Notes: generated by a model not told the origin, from the sequence alone. A stretch of 64,000 nucleotides of DNA from Margaritifera margaritifera (GCA_029931535.1 JAQPZY010001536.1:2177001-2241000); one strand, 5' to 3'; positions 11,281 through 24,825 are shown, counted from the first letter of the stretch. Made by a program: numbers and translations.

Positions 11281-14200
11281 TCATGAAATAAAAGATGTGT
11301 GAAGCATCAATGCCATTCAAATGACTAGTACATCCACTAACAATACAATGCTAAGTATATGCATTGTAGTATTAGTATTCCTGATAATCAGTAATATGTA
11401 TGTGTATGCATATTAGATGTAGATTTTGTCTAACAATTGAAAATATAGTACCTGCAGTAAATGACAAAACTTTAGAACTGATTTAGATGGTTATTTTATA
11501 CGAAACTGAAATACGACGCAATTGTTTTAATTTTATTGGGACGCTTTCTTCGTTGAATTTGTTGAAAACTGATTTCGCCCAATTATCCTATTTTATATGC
11601 AAGTTGGATGAGGTATACAATGAGATGACGTTTCCACTTTACACATATATTCTGAATAACACACTTCAACCTTTGGAATTTTTCAAAGTATTTTATGTTT
11701 ACTATTACTAATCATTATTTTCAGGGAGAAAAGTGAAAGGATGCCTTATTTACAAAAGAAGATGTTATATTTATAAATTATCACTTGTTGTTTTGGCTTC
11801 ATTTCTCTCCATGACCGATTCAGTATATTTCCATTTGCTTATGAATATTATGAGATTCATAATCGAGCCGCTTTAAATGCTTCTGTTAATGCGAGTTTGT
11901 ATCAACATTTTTCTCCTTGTATATTTTCACATATTGTCATGGATAAGGAATGAATCACTTAGAGGGTTTGCTGCTTCATACTGATTCTTTATGGTGTATC
12001 ATAAATGATTCATTAATATAAATTACACTGTTACTACAAGTATGGTTGCTTGTAATATGTTACACTTTAGGCACACGAAATTCGTAACAGTTATATGCAA
12101 CAACTGTAATAAAATTGCAATAACCGAAATGCAAGCCATGCATGAAAGCACAGTAAATAGTTAATGTTTAAGTATCTTAAGCAACATTACTAATATCTAG
12201 CTCTCAATTCCAACAGGAAAAACAAATTTTGACAACACCGGCATATAAATTCATTGGAGGTAATTAAGAGATAAAGACTTTATATTGGAATAACTGCTAG
12301 GCATCCATCGACGCTATCGGAATAAAGGTTTGAATGTATTTAAATAGCTTACATGTTCCACAAAGTATATTAAAGGCACGGTACAGAAATTGACACGCAG
12401 AGACACTTTCCTCTGTTGCCTCTATCAGACCACTCAGAACGGTGAAGGACGGGTCACGATCAAATGACTCATGCCACGTAACAACGCCTTCGTAGTACTT
12501 GTCAACTGGTGGTAAACTGTGCTACAAAAGAAAAAGAATAGAATACTTGTTTGCTGCTTCTTATTTTCATTCAGCATATTTCACATGGTTGTTTATATTG
12601 GCACGTTTCTCGAGCATGATATTAATAGACTGTGTTAATGACATGAGTTTATTATTCAAGATTAAATATCAAATGTTACAATATCGCCTACGACGAATGT
12701 AGGATAGGCTAGATATGTTGCTATAATTTAGGCCATTATAACACATTGAATAGGCAATTTCCTAATCGGTGTTAGTTTAACTTATTTTAAAAACTTAATT
12801 TAAATTAGAATGTATATTTGGCATTGATAGAGTATGTCGTATTATATTGTGGTCTATGTGCAATTGTTGTCTTGTTCTACATATTTTTACATGGAGGCTA
12901 TCATAGATGAGACCGAGACCTGATTATATCATGGGCATTATGTGGTTGGCATACTCTCTTCAGATCCTCTTGCCATATTCCTTTTTTTGCGAACCCTCTA
13001 ATTTAAAAATAAAACAGGTTCTGAGGTGAGTTTGATTTTATGCGTAGTGTATGTTCTGTTTTGGGATTGATATCGAATGAAAAATATGTTCTGATGCACT
13101 GTTGTAACGTTTATTTAAGATGCCTTCTAATCAGATTTGCGATAAGTGGAGTCGTGTTGTGACTACGAGAACTCTTCTCGACTAACTCCAAAAAAACCCC
13201 ACATATTCCCATTTGCTCGTTTACTTCCTTTGATGTATTATTTCTATAATGATATGAGGGATATGTATTTATTGAAATGGAACCATGATTTAACCAAATC
13301 TTACACTCCAGTGCGATCCGTCGGCTAAAATCAAGAGCTGGAAAATATAATTCGTAAAATTGTGTCACATATAGAACCTCCTGACCTACTTTAAAGGTTA
13401 TTGCATACTCTAGGCAACTATCTTTTTTAGAAATAATTACTATGAATCAATTTATTTTCGTTGGTATCATTTTCGAGGTTTTCTTTAAAACATTTAGTTG
13501 TTTGAATTTGTGGATGTAAAGGAGGTCCTATTACCTGTTGTCGGGTCTTTAACTTCGTGATTTGAAGCGATCACCCAAATCCAAGTCTAAAATCCACTTA
13601 ATTGTATTACACATTCTTCGTTAAAATAGCATTTCTCTATTTGTGCAAACATTTACAGGTTTAAATAGGACCTATTGATATGAATCCATTTTTCCACATC
13701 GTGTTTAGTGTTACGGATAATTAAATACTACAGACATTCCTGGGATTCCATGGCATGTGTTTCCGAAGTACTTCCTACAAATGGTGACCAAAAGGAAAAA
13801 GGTGCCTCATTTGCTTGAAACCCACCCATGTGTAATGATTTTCAATTTCTCTTGTTCAGGTTTTCGTGTGTTCGGCATCGACACTAATCATGGGCATCTT
13901 ATAAACGATTCTTTATTCGCCCCTCGGGTTGAGATGCATTTCATGTCTCAGAATACTTTTTCTGTTTTTAATGTTAGCCGTTCATGCAGGATAGCTTGTT
14001 TTGCCGTAATGAAGTTCACAATGTTTCTCGATCAATATCAACGTTAAATCTAGAAACATGCACGAATGTCATAGCCACACGTAGACACATAATTACGATG
14101 GAAACAAGACAATCAATGCCGTATGTGTGAGGAATATACTCCTATTAATATCCGCAGATAGCGTCAAGTTATGTCAGAAATAAGATCTGTTTTTCATAGC

Positions 14201-17200
14201 GTATGAAAGCCACGTTAAACATTTTTTCTTCATTCATGGAATACACAAAATAGATATAATTCTGATAAGATACAAACTAAAATGCAAAATCGCATCAGTG
14301 CAATCGTTCTTAAAAAAAGACAAAGAAAAAAAAAGAAAAAAAAAAGATATATAAATTAGGCGTTCCATAGCAAAGCCTGAAAATTAATGGGCATTATATA
14401 ACAAACTGACACTCAGAACCGAATGGGAAAGATTAGGGCAACCGCTTAATATCGGACAAAATAATATCTCCTGTGTCAGTGGATTATTATCCACTGAAAC
14501 GTTGAGAAAATATAATTTTATATTTTTAATATTTCAAACCCACATCTGTTATAATACTTTTGTCTTGTCAATATGTGATCTAATATGTTTGATTAAATGT
14601 TTAAATGGTGTCAGATAACATGTCACTTCTATGCAATGTTGATTTGCCTTATATATAGGTCTCACAATTACAATTTAGAATAGGAAACGTTTACGGTAGA
14701 AAAATACATCTACGGTTGTTGTGTTGTTAATCACTATCTTATCGTTGCATCTAATATGCTTGCTTTTATGGTATTTTGCATATTATACCACATACAACTC
14801 ATTCCTAATACCGTTCCGAAGAACTTTTCTTAGATTTGCGAGCACGTTCAGTGATCTCGAAAGTGTATATTTGTCCTTGCATTCATACTATACGGCACAA
14901 CATTAAATACTAATTATTTTCATCTTAGATTCGAGCACATTAAACAGGCATTTTCCATTGTTATTATTTACGTTTGACTCTCAATAATATTTTCAGCATT
15001 TTATGTTATCGGATGGTGTTCGTGTTAATTGATCTGGGAGGCACTACTTGATTCAAGAAGGAGCATTACGTACTGAAACTGAAGTCAGTTTTTAGCTGTA
15101 CATTTTATTTTCCATTTAGATGATGCTGGTCAGCTAGCATGAGACATATATTTTTGTGCAAGCTTTCATTCGAGAAAATTCATGGCTGGAAGTCTGACAA
15201 CTTATATATGTTTCCTCTATTGCTTTTTAAACATTGTTGGAAGAATAAATTCGAAGAAATTAAGCGAAATAAAAACACCGTGCGCCAGTTTAAAAAGTCC
15301 ATATATTTTCTACTTTTTAATTGTCCAATATGTGATTAAAATTAAATATATAATGATTGCATTAACATACACCAATGAATTGTCCATGAACTTAATATTT
15401 GCATACGAAGATAAAATTTCCCATGAGCTTAATAATTATTTCCGTATATTGTCAATGTTGCATGTGAATGTCGCTACGTCAGTTACTTTTCTTCCAAGTG
15501 TTAACTACTCAATCTTACCCAATATTTGATTTTATCACCGACAACGTAAGTAAGAAGAACAAACCAATATGAAATTGGCATACTTTATATTAAATATTTA
15601 ATATTTAGATCCATGCCTCAGTGTTTAATAATGATATTTATTGAAGCCATGAAGCAAGCATTATTTAACGTTCGTAGCAAACCGCATTTACCACTGGTAA
15701 ATAGTATAATAACTTGGCATAAAACAGATGTGCATATTCAATTAAACTGAACGTTATTCATTTTGATTGAAACTAAACAGTTATATTATATTATCTTGAA
15801 ACGCTTTGCTTTAAATTTCTCTCAGAACTTGATATGTATTTTCATCGTTCTAATCTTTCAATGTGTAAAACAGGAGATTATTATAAAATCCGAGTGCAAT
15901 ATCAGACTTTAGGAAGAAAATAATTTGACACTACTCGTTTGGTAAACTTCTTGATTAATAACATTATTTAGCAATTCACGATAAAGGTCAACATGTCGGA
16001 GTTTTCATCCAAACGGTGATAAACCCCCGCTAGCTTGAGTTCCTGGAGGTAAATAAAGTGCGAGCGTTAAAATGTCTTGACAAAATGCTAAACAAATTAG
16101 TCGAAGCTTAACAAGTGTGAAGACCGAATTTAGTTGGGCCAAATATGCCTTTGTCAATACGTCAATACATTTCTCAGCGTATTATAAAAAGTTTAAACCA
16201 CATACTCTTTTCTGCAGTATGTAATAGAATTTTTTTTTTTTTTTTTTTGGGGGGGGGGGGACTTTTTGATTAATGCAGTTTTGATTTGGTCGAGTCTTGA
16301 AATTCAATTTTAATTATTAGTTGCAGGTTATGCCAATTCTGTGAAAACGTCGAAGAAAGTATATATAATATAATATAATATTAATATATGATGAAATAAA
16401 CTTACAGAAAGATACAGAGTTTTTTGCCCATTGTGAAGAGTTAATATGGGCAGAGCTCATGAAATAAAAATGGGGTGAAAATCGGATTTAAGTTTTAATT
16501 ATCGTAATCTCGCAAAAGATATGATAATCATAGGATTAAAAAAAGACGCGAATGCGGAAGCTAATAAAAAAACTAACCTTAATATCACATGTTCCAAACG
16601 GACCATCTACAGGTACAGTTTTGAACAACTATACGAAAACTTCACCAATATGAGATAGAATACATTTTCAAAATCAAAACTAAAAATGAAATTGAAGCAT
16701 TTTTTTACCTTATAAGGGAAAGAATCACGATCAGCAGATGGAAAAGTTACTCAGGACATCGTATATGTCATGGGTAGATGAGGGTATGTGAATATCTAGT
16801 GAAAAATATAAACAGCCAAGCTTTGTTTCCAATCCGTCTTATTACCACACAAACATCTGACAGACGTTTGAGTCATGGTATGTATATCCTAAACAGGAGA
16901 ATAAGTTTATCATAAAACATCACCAGACATAAGAAAGTGTCAATTAAAAGCAGGAATACTGAAATGCAAACTGATTTCTAAGATATCTCGGTTAAATAAA
17001 ATATGCTAACTTACACTTATGTAATTGACACACGCAAACAATTAATAATTAAGTAAGGGAACAAGAGAATCAATCTCGTATATCTGTTTTTTTGGACTGT
17101 GAGAAAGCCAAGTAAAACATTTCCTTTCTTCGTTAGAAAAAAGACAGAGATATGATTTAATTGTGAATAGGTAACAAATAAAAGAAAATCAGTACAGTGT

Positions 17201-17690
17201 TTCAAAATTTTAATCAAATGTACGAAAAAATGACAACTGGTTTCTCTGAAATCATTATTGTGAGTTAAAAAGCATAATAAATATCAATAAATTAAAACAA
17301 AGTTTCGATAATAAAGGAGTATATTTGATAAAGGTGCATACCTTTCCAAATAAGACATACGACAAAAACGGCTATTGGACGCCATAAATATTTTATGTAT
17401 ATTATAAAATAGATATTGTCAACGAAAACCACTGTGGAAATAGCCTTCTGCATCTAAGAATACTTTTATGACAATATATAGCTCGAATAAAACCAGTTTT
17501 ATTGTTTGTTTTTTTCCTTCGTTTGTAGATCTAATGGGTTATTTTTGTAAATGTTTTAATGGTATAAGATCAATTGACATGTATTTGTATACTTGTCCCA
17601 ATACAAATGTCAGTCTATAAAAATCAACTTACGGAGGAAAAATGTAGAAGTTTTAGCATTTCAACCATGATATTTCGAATGTTGCTCTAA
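11281..17690. other. AT-rich DNA without recognised genes
   Basis: I read both strands and found no frame longer than about 115 codons, no recognisable domain, and no pair of strong splice sites framing an open exon. A-rich runs lie at 14,315-14,350. A T-run joined to a G-run lies at 16,230-16,260. Confidence 0.6.
16230..16260. repeat. Homopolymer junction T(n)G(n)
   Basis: About 19 T are followed directly by about 12 G. Length is uncertain because such runs are error-prone. Confidence 0.85.
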
Positions 17691-18350
17691 TTGCTAAATT
17701 TCCTGCTCTTAACTAACGAATTAGGTTATCTAAATAGTCTCACCTAAGTCATCTAAATATTTTTGCCGTGTATAGTTATCTTTAATACACTTATAAAAAC
17801 GTAATCTATCCATTCCATTAATCTCATCAGTCAGTTCCTGCATGAAAATATCTTTACATTGCTGTCTAAACATTTTTATAAACAGTCGTTCATCAGTGAC
17901 ACACTGTCTGAACCAAACATTACCAAATCCATATTTTTAAAATATATTATTTACATCATTTGCCCAACAATTACAGTTTTCACCCCATTTCAATTAGAAT
18001 TATAACATTGTCTTGGTACTCTGCTATTTGGCATATTTAAAATCCGAACCGACTACTTAAGAACTCTAATATATAGAATTTTCACGTGCATTCTTCCTAA
18101 TTCATGATATACAAAAGCATGTGGTGTGCTTATTGACAGACCCATTATAAATTTACAAAACTTATTGTACATCTTTTCTATATCAGGAGCTTCATGGAAG
18201 CCCAATATTTCTATATCAGGTGCTTCATGGAAGCCCCATATGTCGGATCGATAGTTTAAAATAGGCAAAATGTCTGTGTCAGATATGTGAAGCAAATTTG
18301 CCAAATGTAGATAACTACTTTTCAGTATGTGTATAGCTTTTGCTGCTTGA
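17690..18350 (-). mobile_element. LINE relic: C-terminal part of reverse transcriptase ORF
   Basis: The minus strand encodes a typical LINE segment behind the RT palm: ILNYRSDIWGFHEAPDIE (about 18,195-18,265), then a block ending YHELGRMH near 18,085-18,110. After a frame break, YKCIKDNY and ARRF-like helical text continue to about 17,700. The family normally reads LNYGSEIWGF here. GFHEAPDIE occurs twice because of a 33-bp in-frame tandem duplication (18,177-18,242). The same LINE type appears on the plus strand at 48,310-48,720. The copy is truncated at both ends and has stops. Confidence 0.8.
18177..18242. repeat. 33-bp direct tandem duplication inside LINE
   Basis: Two adjacent 33-bp units starting TCTATATCAGG[A/T]GCTTC, differing at two positions. 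On the coding strand this repeats 11 codons that include GFHEAPDIE. Confidence 0.9.
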
Positions 18351-18407
18351 CAGGTCAGTATTTATTATTAGTATTATTAAAATAATGACTATTGTATCCA
18401 TCTTATT

Positions 18408-18411
<4 letters not shown>

Positions 18412-18456
<45 letters not shown>
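18412..18456. repeat. (AT)n microsatellite
   Basis: A pure AT run just beyond the LINE relic. Confidence 0.95.
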
Positions 18457-18461
<5 letters not shown>

Positions 18462-19958
18462 GATGTTTGTGATAAAAGCTATGAAGAGGAGAGCTTGTAA
18501 TATTATCATTATATAATTTGTATAATTGGTTGAAACGTGTTCTTGAGATAATCCAACAAACATCTTAGTAATTTCCTTACTCCTAATGCTTTATCATGCT
18601 ATTAAATATATTGTAATATTATTCTTGAAAAGTGTTTACTAATGCAGTTTCTATTCGACAGAAACTCATTATTTAATTTAAACAGTAAATGACGACTGAG
18701 GAAAGCAAACCTTTTGATGATATTTTATTATCATTGGATCCTTAATTCCTTCCATTTCAATTTTTTTCCATGTGTATTTGTGTAAACGTTTTTGCAAAGA
18801 TAGCTTCAAGCCTAACTAACCATACAATTTGATGAAATAAAATGATTGAACTAAATTAATATAATTTTGCATTATCTGAGTTGTAGTATCTGAAACAATG
18901 TTTCAGCTCTTTTCATTCCACAAAACATAAATCCAGGCACGGGCCTTCTGATAGGATTAAAGCTGTTCGATCAGTTCTTGAACAACACTTGTGATACAAA
19001 TGTGGATTAATACAGGGTCTCATTGATCTTTTCCCTCCTAAAATTGACCAGAATGTATCCCTCTAATGTTTGTCTATTGCTTGATTGATATACTTTATGC
19101 TCTCAAGAGGTCTGGAATCAAGCTATTCCTGGATTAATTTACCATTTGTACTGTTTATTACGTCCCACTGATCGATGAAACAACCCAAGAGACAAATCAG
19201 TGTACTTCGTGAGAACAATAAAGAAATCCCGACGAACGGGCAGTTTAATCACTACTAATTTTAAAAGGAAGTATGGAAGACCGTGGTTCTTGACTGAAGA
19301 CAAATTATAAAGGATGACAAAGTACCACTGGGATAGTCATGTAAAGGCAAACGAACAGCATAAACATTTTCGCCAATGGACAATCAATTTAAAAAAACAA
19401 GAAGACATTTTATTGATATCATTCATTAGTTAGTCCTCATTTCGTTGAAATTGGAATTTTTCGTTATTAGATTTTCCATAAGCTAGTTCGGTGCGAGAAA
19501 AAAGACTTTGAAGACTCGAGTGCTCTAAAAATATGTTGACGTCTGCTTACTAGAAATCATTCGAATAACTTCGTATATGTCTGCATGTGCGTGACAAAAT
19601 AATGATGCTTCAAGCATCAACGCAATGAGAGGAATCTAGATTCAATAACCTGATAAATCATATTCATTATCAAACAGTTTTTTTTTTTTACTTTTTTCGG
19701 TCGTGCAAAAATCTTCATAAAATAGTATTTCATTGTACCTTCTTTCCATTCTAATCAACGCGTATTAAATGGATGCTGAGGAACAAATTTGAATGAAACA
19801 GTCTCTCCATTTAAAACTGGAGATAACTATTCCCATCATATTCATCCAGACAGCCAGTAAATAGCAACAATCATGTTCGTTTTAATCACTCGTAATTAGA
19901 CGATTCTATCGTGATATTGCGTAGCATCAATCCCTTATGAAAAATAGCTAAGATTGTC
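18457..19958. other. AT-rich DNA without recognised genes
   Basis: Nothing recognisable on either strand. Confidence 0.55.
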
Positions 19959-20745
19959 ACATGAGCAGTATCGCCAGCCAAGGACTGCAAAGACACATGA
20001 TCACTAACGCCAGTCAAGGACTACAAAGACACATGAGTAGTAACGCCTGTCAAGACCTACAAGGATACATGAGTACTAACACCAGCAAGAACTACAAAGA
20101 CACATGAGTGCTAACGCCGGTCAAGAACTACAAAGACACATGAGTACTAACACCTGTCAAGGACTACAAAGACACATGAGTAGTAACGCCAGTCGAATAC
20201 TACAAAGACACATGAGTGCTAACGCCGGTCAAGGACTACAAAGACACATGAGTACTAACACCAGTCAAGGACTACAAATACACATGAGTACTAACACCGG
20301 TCAAGGACTACAAATACACATGAGTACTAACACTGGTCAAGAACTACAAAGACACATGAGTCTAACACCGGTCAAGAACTACAAGGACACATGAGTGCTA
20401 ACGTCGGTCAAGGACTACAAGGACACATGAGTGCTAACGTCGGTCAAGGACTACAAAGACACATGCGAACTAACACCGGTCAAGAACTAGAAAAACATAT
20501 GAGTGCTAACACCGGTCAAGGACTACAAAGACACATGAGTGCTAACGCCGGTCAAGGACTACAAAGACACATGAGTACTAACACCGGTCAAGGACCACAA
20601 AGACACGAGTATTAACGCCGGTCAAGGATTACAAAGACACATGAGTACTAACGCCGGTCAAGGACTAAAAAGACACATGAGTACTAACACCGGTCAAGAA
20701 CTACAAAGACACATGAGTACTAATACCGGTCAAGGACTACAAAGG
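19959..20745 (+). repeat. 36-bp minisatellite, about 22 copies
   Basis: The unit is close to ACATGAGTACTAACACCGG followed by TCAAGGACTACAAAGAC. Because 36 is a multiple of three, it reads as a 12-residue repeat, MSTNTGQGLQRH, in long open runs at 20,104-20,394 and 20,391-20,615. Variation is concentrated at the third-to-fifth codons (ACT/GCT/AGT, ACC/GCC) and in GG/AG before TCAA. Most changes are non-synonymous, and at least three units carry frame-breaking indels (near 20,080, 20,362 and 20,606). No signal peptide, splice sites or flanking coding sequence were found, so I call it a minisatellite rather than a repeat-protein gene. Confidence 0.9.
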
Positions 20746-21349
20746 TACAATTTACTTGTAATCGTGATTAATATAATTGTCCTACATAGGCACTTTATGC
20801 TATATTTCTAAGCCCGGACACTTTTGTTGCTCCAATTAAAATAGTTTGGTGTACTAAGAAAAAAATATCTGCTCTACTAAAAATTGGTCAAGGTGGTCAT
20901 ACCTCCACAAGATAGTAAAAACATTGAGATTTTCATGTCGTAGAGAGGAACCAAAGCAAAATAATAATGTCAACTGATTTACAACTATTAACCAAGTTTC
21001 ACAAAATTACAACCATCTCCTACATTCTACTTGACAATGAAGGCGACCTTAAATACTCTAAGACGAAAATAAAAGAACTAAACAATGCAACCATACGCAA
21101 AAAATTGGGGCCCGTGCTTGACTGTACACAGCTGCACACACAGAACGACTTCCAACTTTTTTGTTACAGTATTGCAGCGGTCTCTCACACATAAACTGCA
21201 ATAAATGCAAATAAATCAATTCTTACTAATTAATATCAATCGATGGATGACATGTATCACGTGCTCCAAGCCAAGGCGCCTAATTTTCAATTATCGCCAG
21301 TTTTCCGAATATTTTTCGAAGTTTTAACTACTTGCAGTGTACTAAGGTC
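20746..21349. other. AT-rich DNA without recognised genes
   Basis: Only short frames are open here, for example 20,967-21,194 on the plus strand, and none has recognisable features. Confidence 0.5.
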
Positions 21350-21359
21350 GATATATATG

Positions 21360-21435
<76 letters not shown>
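21350..21435. repeat. (AT)n microsatellite
   Basis: A long AT run with two ATGT interruptions at its left end. Confidence 0.95.
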
Positions 21436-21440
<5 letters not shown>

Positions 21441-22690
21441 GCGTTTTAGCCTTTGGTGAGTTGTACAATTTTATTAATAGTGTTTTAAATTCTTGACATT
21501 TTGCATACAAGTTTTGAAATCATAACCTGAAGTATTACGGTCTGAAAGAGCATGCATATATGTATGTAGGTGGGCGATTAAGTTGGTAAGTATAAAGGTA
21601 GGAAGGTAGGTAGACACTACTGATGGATATATTTCTGAATAAAAAATTATAGAGTCTGAAGCAACTATGTTGTGTTCAGAATCATTTCAAATTAAAAGCA
21701 ATTAGGCGGCTGCGTATCCGGTTTCCTGAAAACAGGTTTTATGTGGTCGTTAGTATCTTCCGCAATAAACATACCAGACACCAGATCATGTAAAACGACT
21801 GTCGCAAGCAATAAACTAGACTGTATGTTGCAAGATACTCTGGGAACTGAACTATAAATATATAAAGATACATGTTGTTGACCTCAATTCAGTTCACAAT
21901 TACAACGGTGAACGTTCTACAGCACTGGGTAGTAGCAGTAGAAGCGGTCATGGCCGCTTTTTAAACATAGTACAGTGTAACTAGGAATGAAATATAGAGC
22001 AAGATTTGACCAAGTATATGTAAAATATTTTACGCTTTCAAATCGACGATTCGTTGCCCTCAGCATGTTTTAATTTCACAGATATAGACATTTCTCGTAT
22101 TTCTTTGCATTTTCATAAATGTTTAAAAGTTATTGTTTACTTGTTTTAAAGTATATATTATATCGAAATGTTATGCTAAATAACCTAATTTTATGAGAAA
22201 CAATCTTTTCATGCAAATTTTTAAGAATACTATTTACTGCTGATATGTACATAAGCTTTCTGTGCATGTCATCGAATGTTACCTTCTTAGGAAAGAAAAC
22301 ATATGTGTTTAAAACAATCCATAGGAGTTCAAGGTGTGAATATTAGTTGTGAGCCGTAAGTATATTGCACAGAAAATATTACTAAATGAAACCTTTAATA
22401 GTAAGGTAAAATACTGTGCAACTGCCTCACCATTCCTTTGTTTAAAATTCGACTACTACTACTAGTAATAAATATGCATGTGTATTTTCTAGACAAATAA
22501 GTTTTTTGAGTTTTATGCTTAGATCATGACGACGCACTGCAGAACCGAAATATTTTGGAGATATGAAAACTGATCAAAGTAGTATCAACCAAAAGATAGC
22601 CATTGCCGAAAAATCAACCTTTTCAAACAAGAACAGTTCATAACTAGTACGAGTACTACGAAATGTCGATTTGAAATGAGTGTGAAAAGC
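21436..22690. other. AT-rich DNA without recognised genes
   Basis: No recognisable gene or element. Confidence 0.5.
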
Positions 22691-22693
22691 ACA

Positions 22694-22729
<36 letters not shown>

Positions 22730-22857
22730 TATACATACATACATACATGCATACATGCATGCATTCATGCATACATACGCACGCACGCACGCACGCACGC
22801 ACGCACACATACCTACCTACCTACCTACCTACCTACATACATACATACATACATACA

Positions 22858-22891
<34 letters not shown>

Positions 22892-22918
22892 CATACATGC
22901 ATACATAAATACATGCAT
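22691..22918. repeat. Compound tetranucleotide microsatellite (ACAT/ACGC/ACCT)n
   Basis: ACAT repeats pass into ATGC, then ACGC (about 22,777-22,806), then ACCT (about 22,809-22,833), and back to ACAT. The open frames it creates on both strands are repeat artefacts. Confidence 0.95.
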
Positions 22919-23006
22919 TCTTGCCTGCATGCAAACAGACAAGTAAGCTAAAATACCACAGACAGACACACGGTCAGAACATGGAAATGAACAATTATAA
23001 ACTTAC

Positions 23007-23267
23007 AGCTCTGACAGAAAGAGTTTCCGCTTGTACACTGAGGTGTCCGTTCTTTTCCTCAAATGAAAAAGAGATACTTTTAGCAGGTGAAGGCTGAGGT
23101 GTAAGGTAAGATCTTGAGAGGCTTTGCGCAGAAGGGGAAGAAGACTGGAGCACAACTGGTGCTGACCCTCTCCTGAGGTTTCCACTACATCGCCGTCGAT
23201 TCTTCCTTGCAATAGTTCGCGTCCTTGAAAACATGGACATTATGCACTGTTTAATAGACAAGAACGT
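23007..23267 (-). CDS. Candidate internal exon of an unrecognised gene (87 codons, phase 0-0)
   Basis: On the minus strand a strong 3' splice site, CACCTGTCTTGTTGCAG, ends at 23,268. A consensus 5' splice site, GCT|GTAAGT, starts at 23,006. The 261 nt between them are a multiple of three and are open in only one of the three possible phases, phase 0, giving 87 residues. The product is basic at its start (KNRRRC, NLRRG) and then Ser/Pro-rich (QSSSPSAQSLSR, PQPSPAKSISFSF), like a disordered linker. I do not recognise the protein. A second candidate exon lies upstream at 25,074-25,169 on the same strand, with matching phase. Splice signals and frame are seen directly; expression is inferred. Confidence 0.6.
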
Positions 23268-23501
23268 CTGCAACAAGACAGGTGAAAACGGATTATATAA
23301 ACACTAAACGTCGATTTCTAAACTATGGTTAATGAGACTTAACCATGGAAAAGCATCTTTGTGACAGTTATCGATCTGAGTGATGCAGTATCCATTTGTG
23401 TGTGTCCCGCCTCGATAGCTGCACGAAAGGATTGAGTTCAAGCAGGCAGGGGCCTACCTGAGCGAGACGTTTAGCTTTCTGATGAGAATTGATAGTCTTA
23501 C

Positions 23502-23612
23502 GCTTTTTGTTCGGTGACACAATGATTTAATCTCACTTCTCGGATTGTGCTTCAGTACAGATTGATCACATATATAATTTAGGAACCAAAGTAGAGAGAC
23601 ATTTGGAAACAG
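23502..23612 (-). CDS. Weak candidate exon of the same minus-strand gene
   Basis: After a pyrimidine-rich stretch ending GTCCATGAAAAG, 111 nt (37 codons) stay open in phase 0-0 up to AGC|GTAAGA. The frame contains LLWFLNYICDQ and NPRSEIKSLCHR. The phase matches the exon at 23,007-23,267. The splice sites are only moderate, and the frame also stays open past the donor, so this may be chance. Confidence 0.25.
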
Positions 23613-24615
23613 CTTTTCATGGACACGAGAAGCACAGAATACCAAAAATATCAGCAACGTAACTTTTGAATTTGCTAAGTAATAATGTTTCCAATAAACC
23701 CAATATGATACAGTATTGGAAAGATTTTAACTTTCCCAAACGTATCAGATAATATTGAATTCCAGGGGATGGAACAATGCATTAAATTGGGCATACAAAA
23801 TGTCAGGAAATATAAGAGTAGTAACAATTTTAAGATTAAACAGAATAACAGAGTCCTTTAACCACAGATAGGAAAAGTCGTTCCTATTCATGAAAATATA
23901 AAAGTAAAATTATAAATAACCATATTAATAATAGTTTCATCAATTGCACCATAGGCTTGATATATAATATTTCATCCTTCTATAACACAGTTCGCCAGTA
24001 TAATCTAAAAAATAGTAAGGAATATGAGAATTCTGAGATAGTCAAACAGGATTTAACCAGACTTAACAAGAGATTCATTTGTTTTCGTCATCATATCTTG
24101 TAGAGATACGCGAACATTAATAATCAGAATTTAAAAAAATACTAAATCAGCCACACTCAAGAATATTATTGCAAAAATTAAATAGTTACCATACCAGAAG
24201 AAAATGAAGACAATTAGCGACTACTAATTTGACACGTTTGTGTGAAACATAAATAATGGTACAAAGCACCTTTGTATTCAATTCAATAGTTTTCAGAGAG
24301 GTGATAAAATATGTCATCAGTTTAACATAGAAGGAATAATGTGCGAATCACGAGAGAATTTATTTCTTTACAAGATTGCACGGGATAAAATTGTGCCCAG
24401 ATCTAGCTGTACTGGAGAATAAAAATCAAGAAAGTAAAGTGTTAATTTGATAATTTCAAACGTTTGATACAAGATGCATATTTACAGATTACATTGAAAG
24501 ATGATGATAAGGAAATAAGCAACACAAGCGCTTATATCATGGTTAAGGAAAAAAAAAGAATAAATTACGTACCTGATGTGTGTAAATCTCCACATTTGCA
24601 TTCATCTAAACTTAC

Positions 24616-24686
24616 GGTACAACTCGAACATCTCGTAAACTTTACAAGGTCAATCTTCAAAAATTTAGCACAAACATAGATCAAAA
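24616..24686 (-). CDS. Weak candidate exon, phase 1-0
   Basis: A good acceptor, CTTTATTCTCCATAG, is followed by 71 open nt and the donor ACC|GTAAGT. An alternative donor, CAG|GTACGT, lies at 24,572. The frame reads LIYVCAKFLKIDLVKF, then a small Cys cluster, RCSSC. The entry phase matches the exit phase of the 31-nt candidate at 24,795-24,825. Confidence 0.3.
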
Positions 24687-24794
24687 CTATGGAGAATAAA
24701 GTTTTATCTAAAAGTGAATCAGTATATAAAGTATTTGTGCTAGAATTGACTATATAAATGGCAATATTTGACATACATTTGAAATCATTCACAC

Positions 24795-24825
24795 CTTTGA
24801 AAGGATGGAAGAACGTGGCAAAGGG
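24795..24825 (-). CDS. Weak candidate micro-exon, phase 0-1
   Basis: A strong acceptor, ACAGGTATCTTTTTCAG, is followed by 31 nt and the donor AAAG|GTGTGA. The translation starts PFATFFHPFK. Its phases bridge the 96-nt exon upstream (exit 0) and the 71-nt candidate downstream (entry 1). Such a short exon can arise by chance. Confidence 0.25.

Noticed and set aside
15182..15529. 115-codon plus-strand open frame
   Set aside because: AT-rich composition, no domain, no splice context and no conservation evidence; the length is plausible by chance in 64 kb.
19959..20745. CRISPR-like array
   Set aside because: Units are contiguous 36-bp tandem repeats without unique spacers, in animal DNA.
22574..22951. 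Open frames on both strands rich in Tyr-Ile-His-Thr or Cys-Met-Tyr-Val
   Set aside because: They are translations of the ACAT/ACGC microsatellite.
23458..23478. 21-nt micro-exon with good splice signals
   Set aside because: Together with the neighbouring candidate it would imply a 23-nt intron, too short for an animal.
24464..24679. Plus-strand open frame with mixed protein-like text
   Set aside because: It overlaps the better-supported minus-strand exon candidates and has no splice sites of its own.
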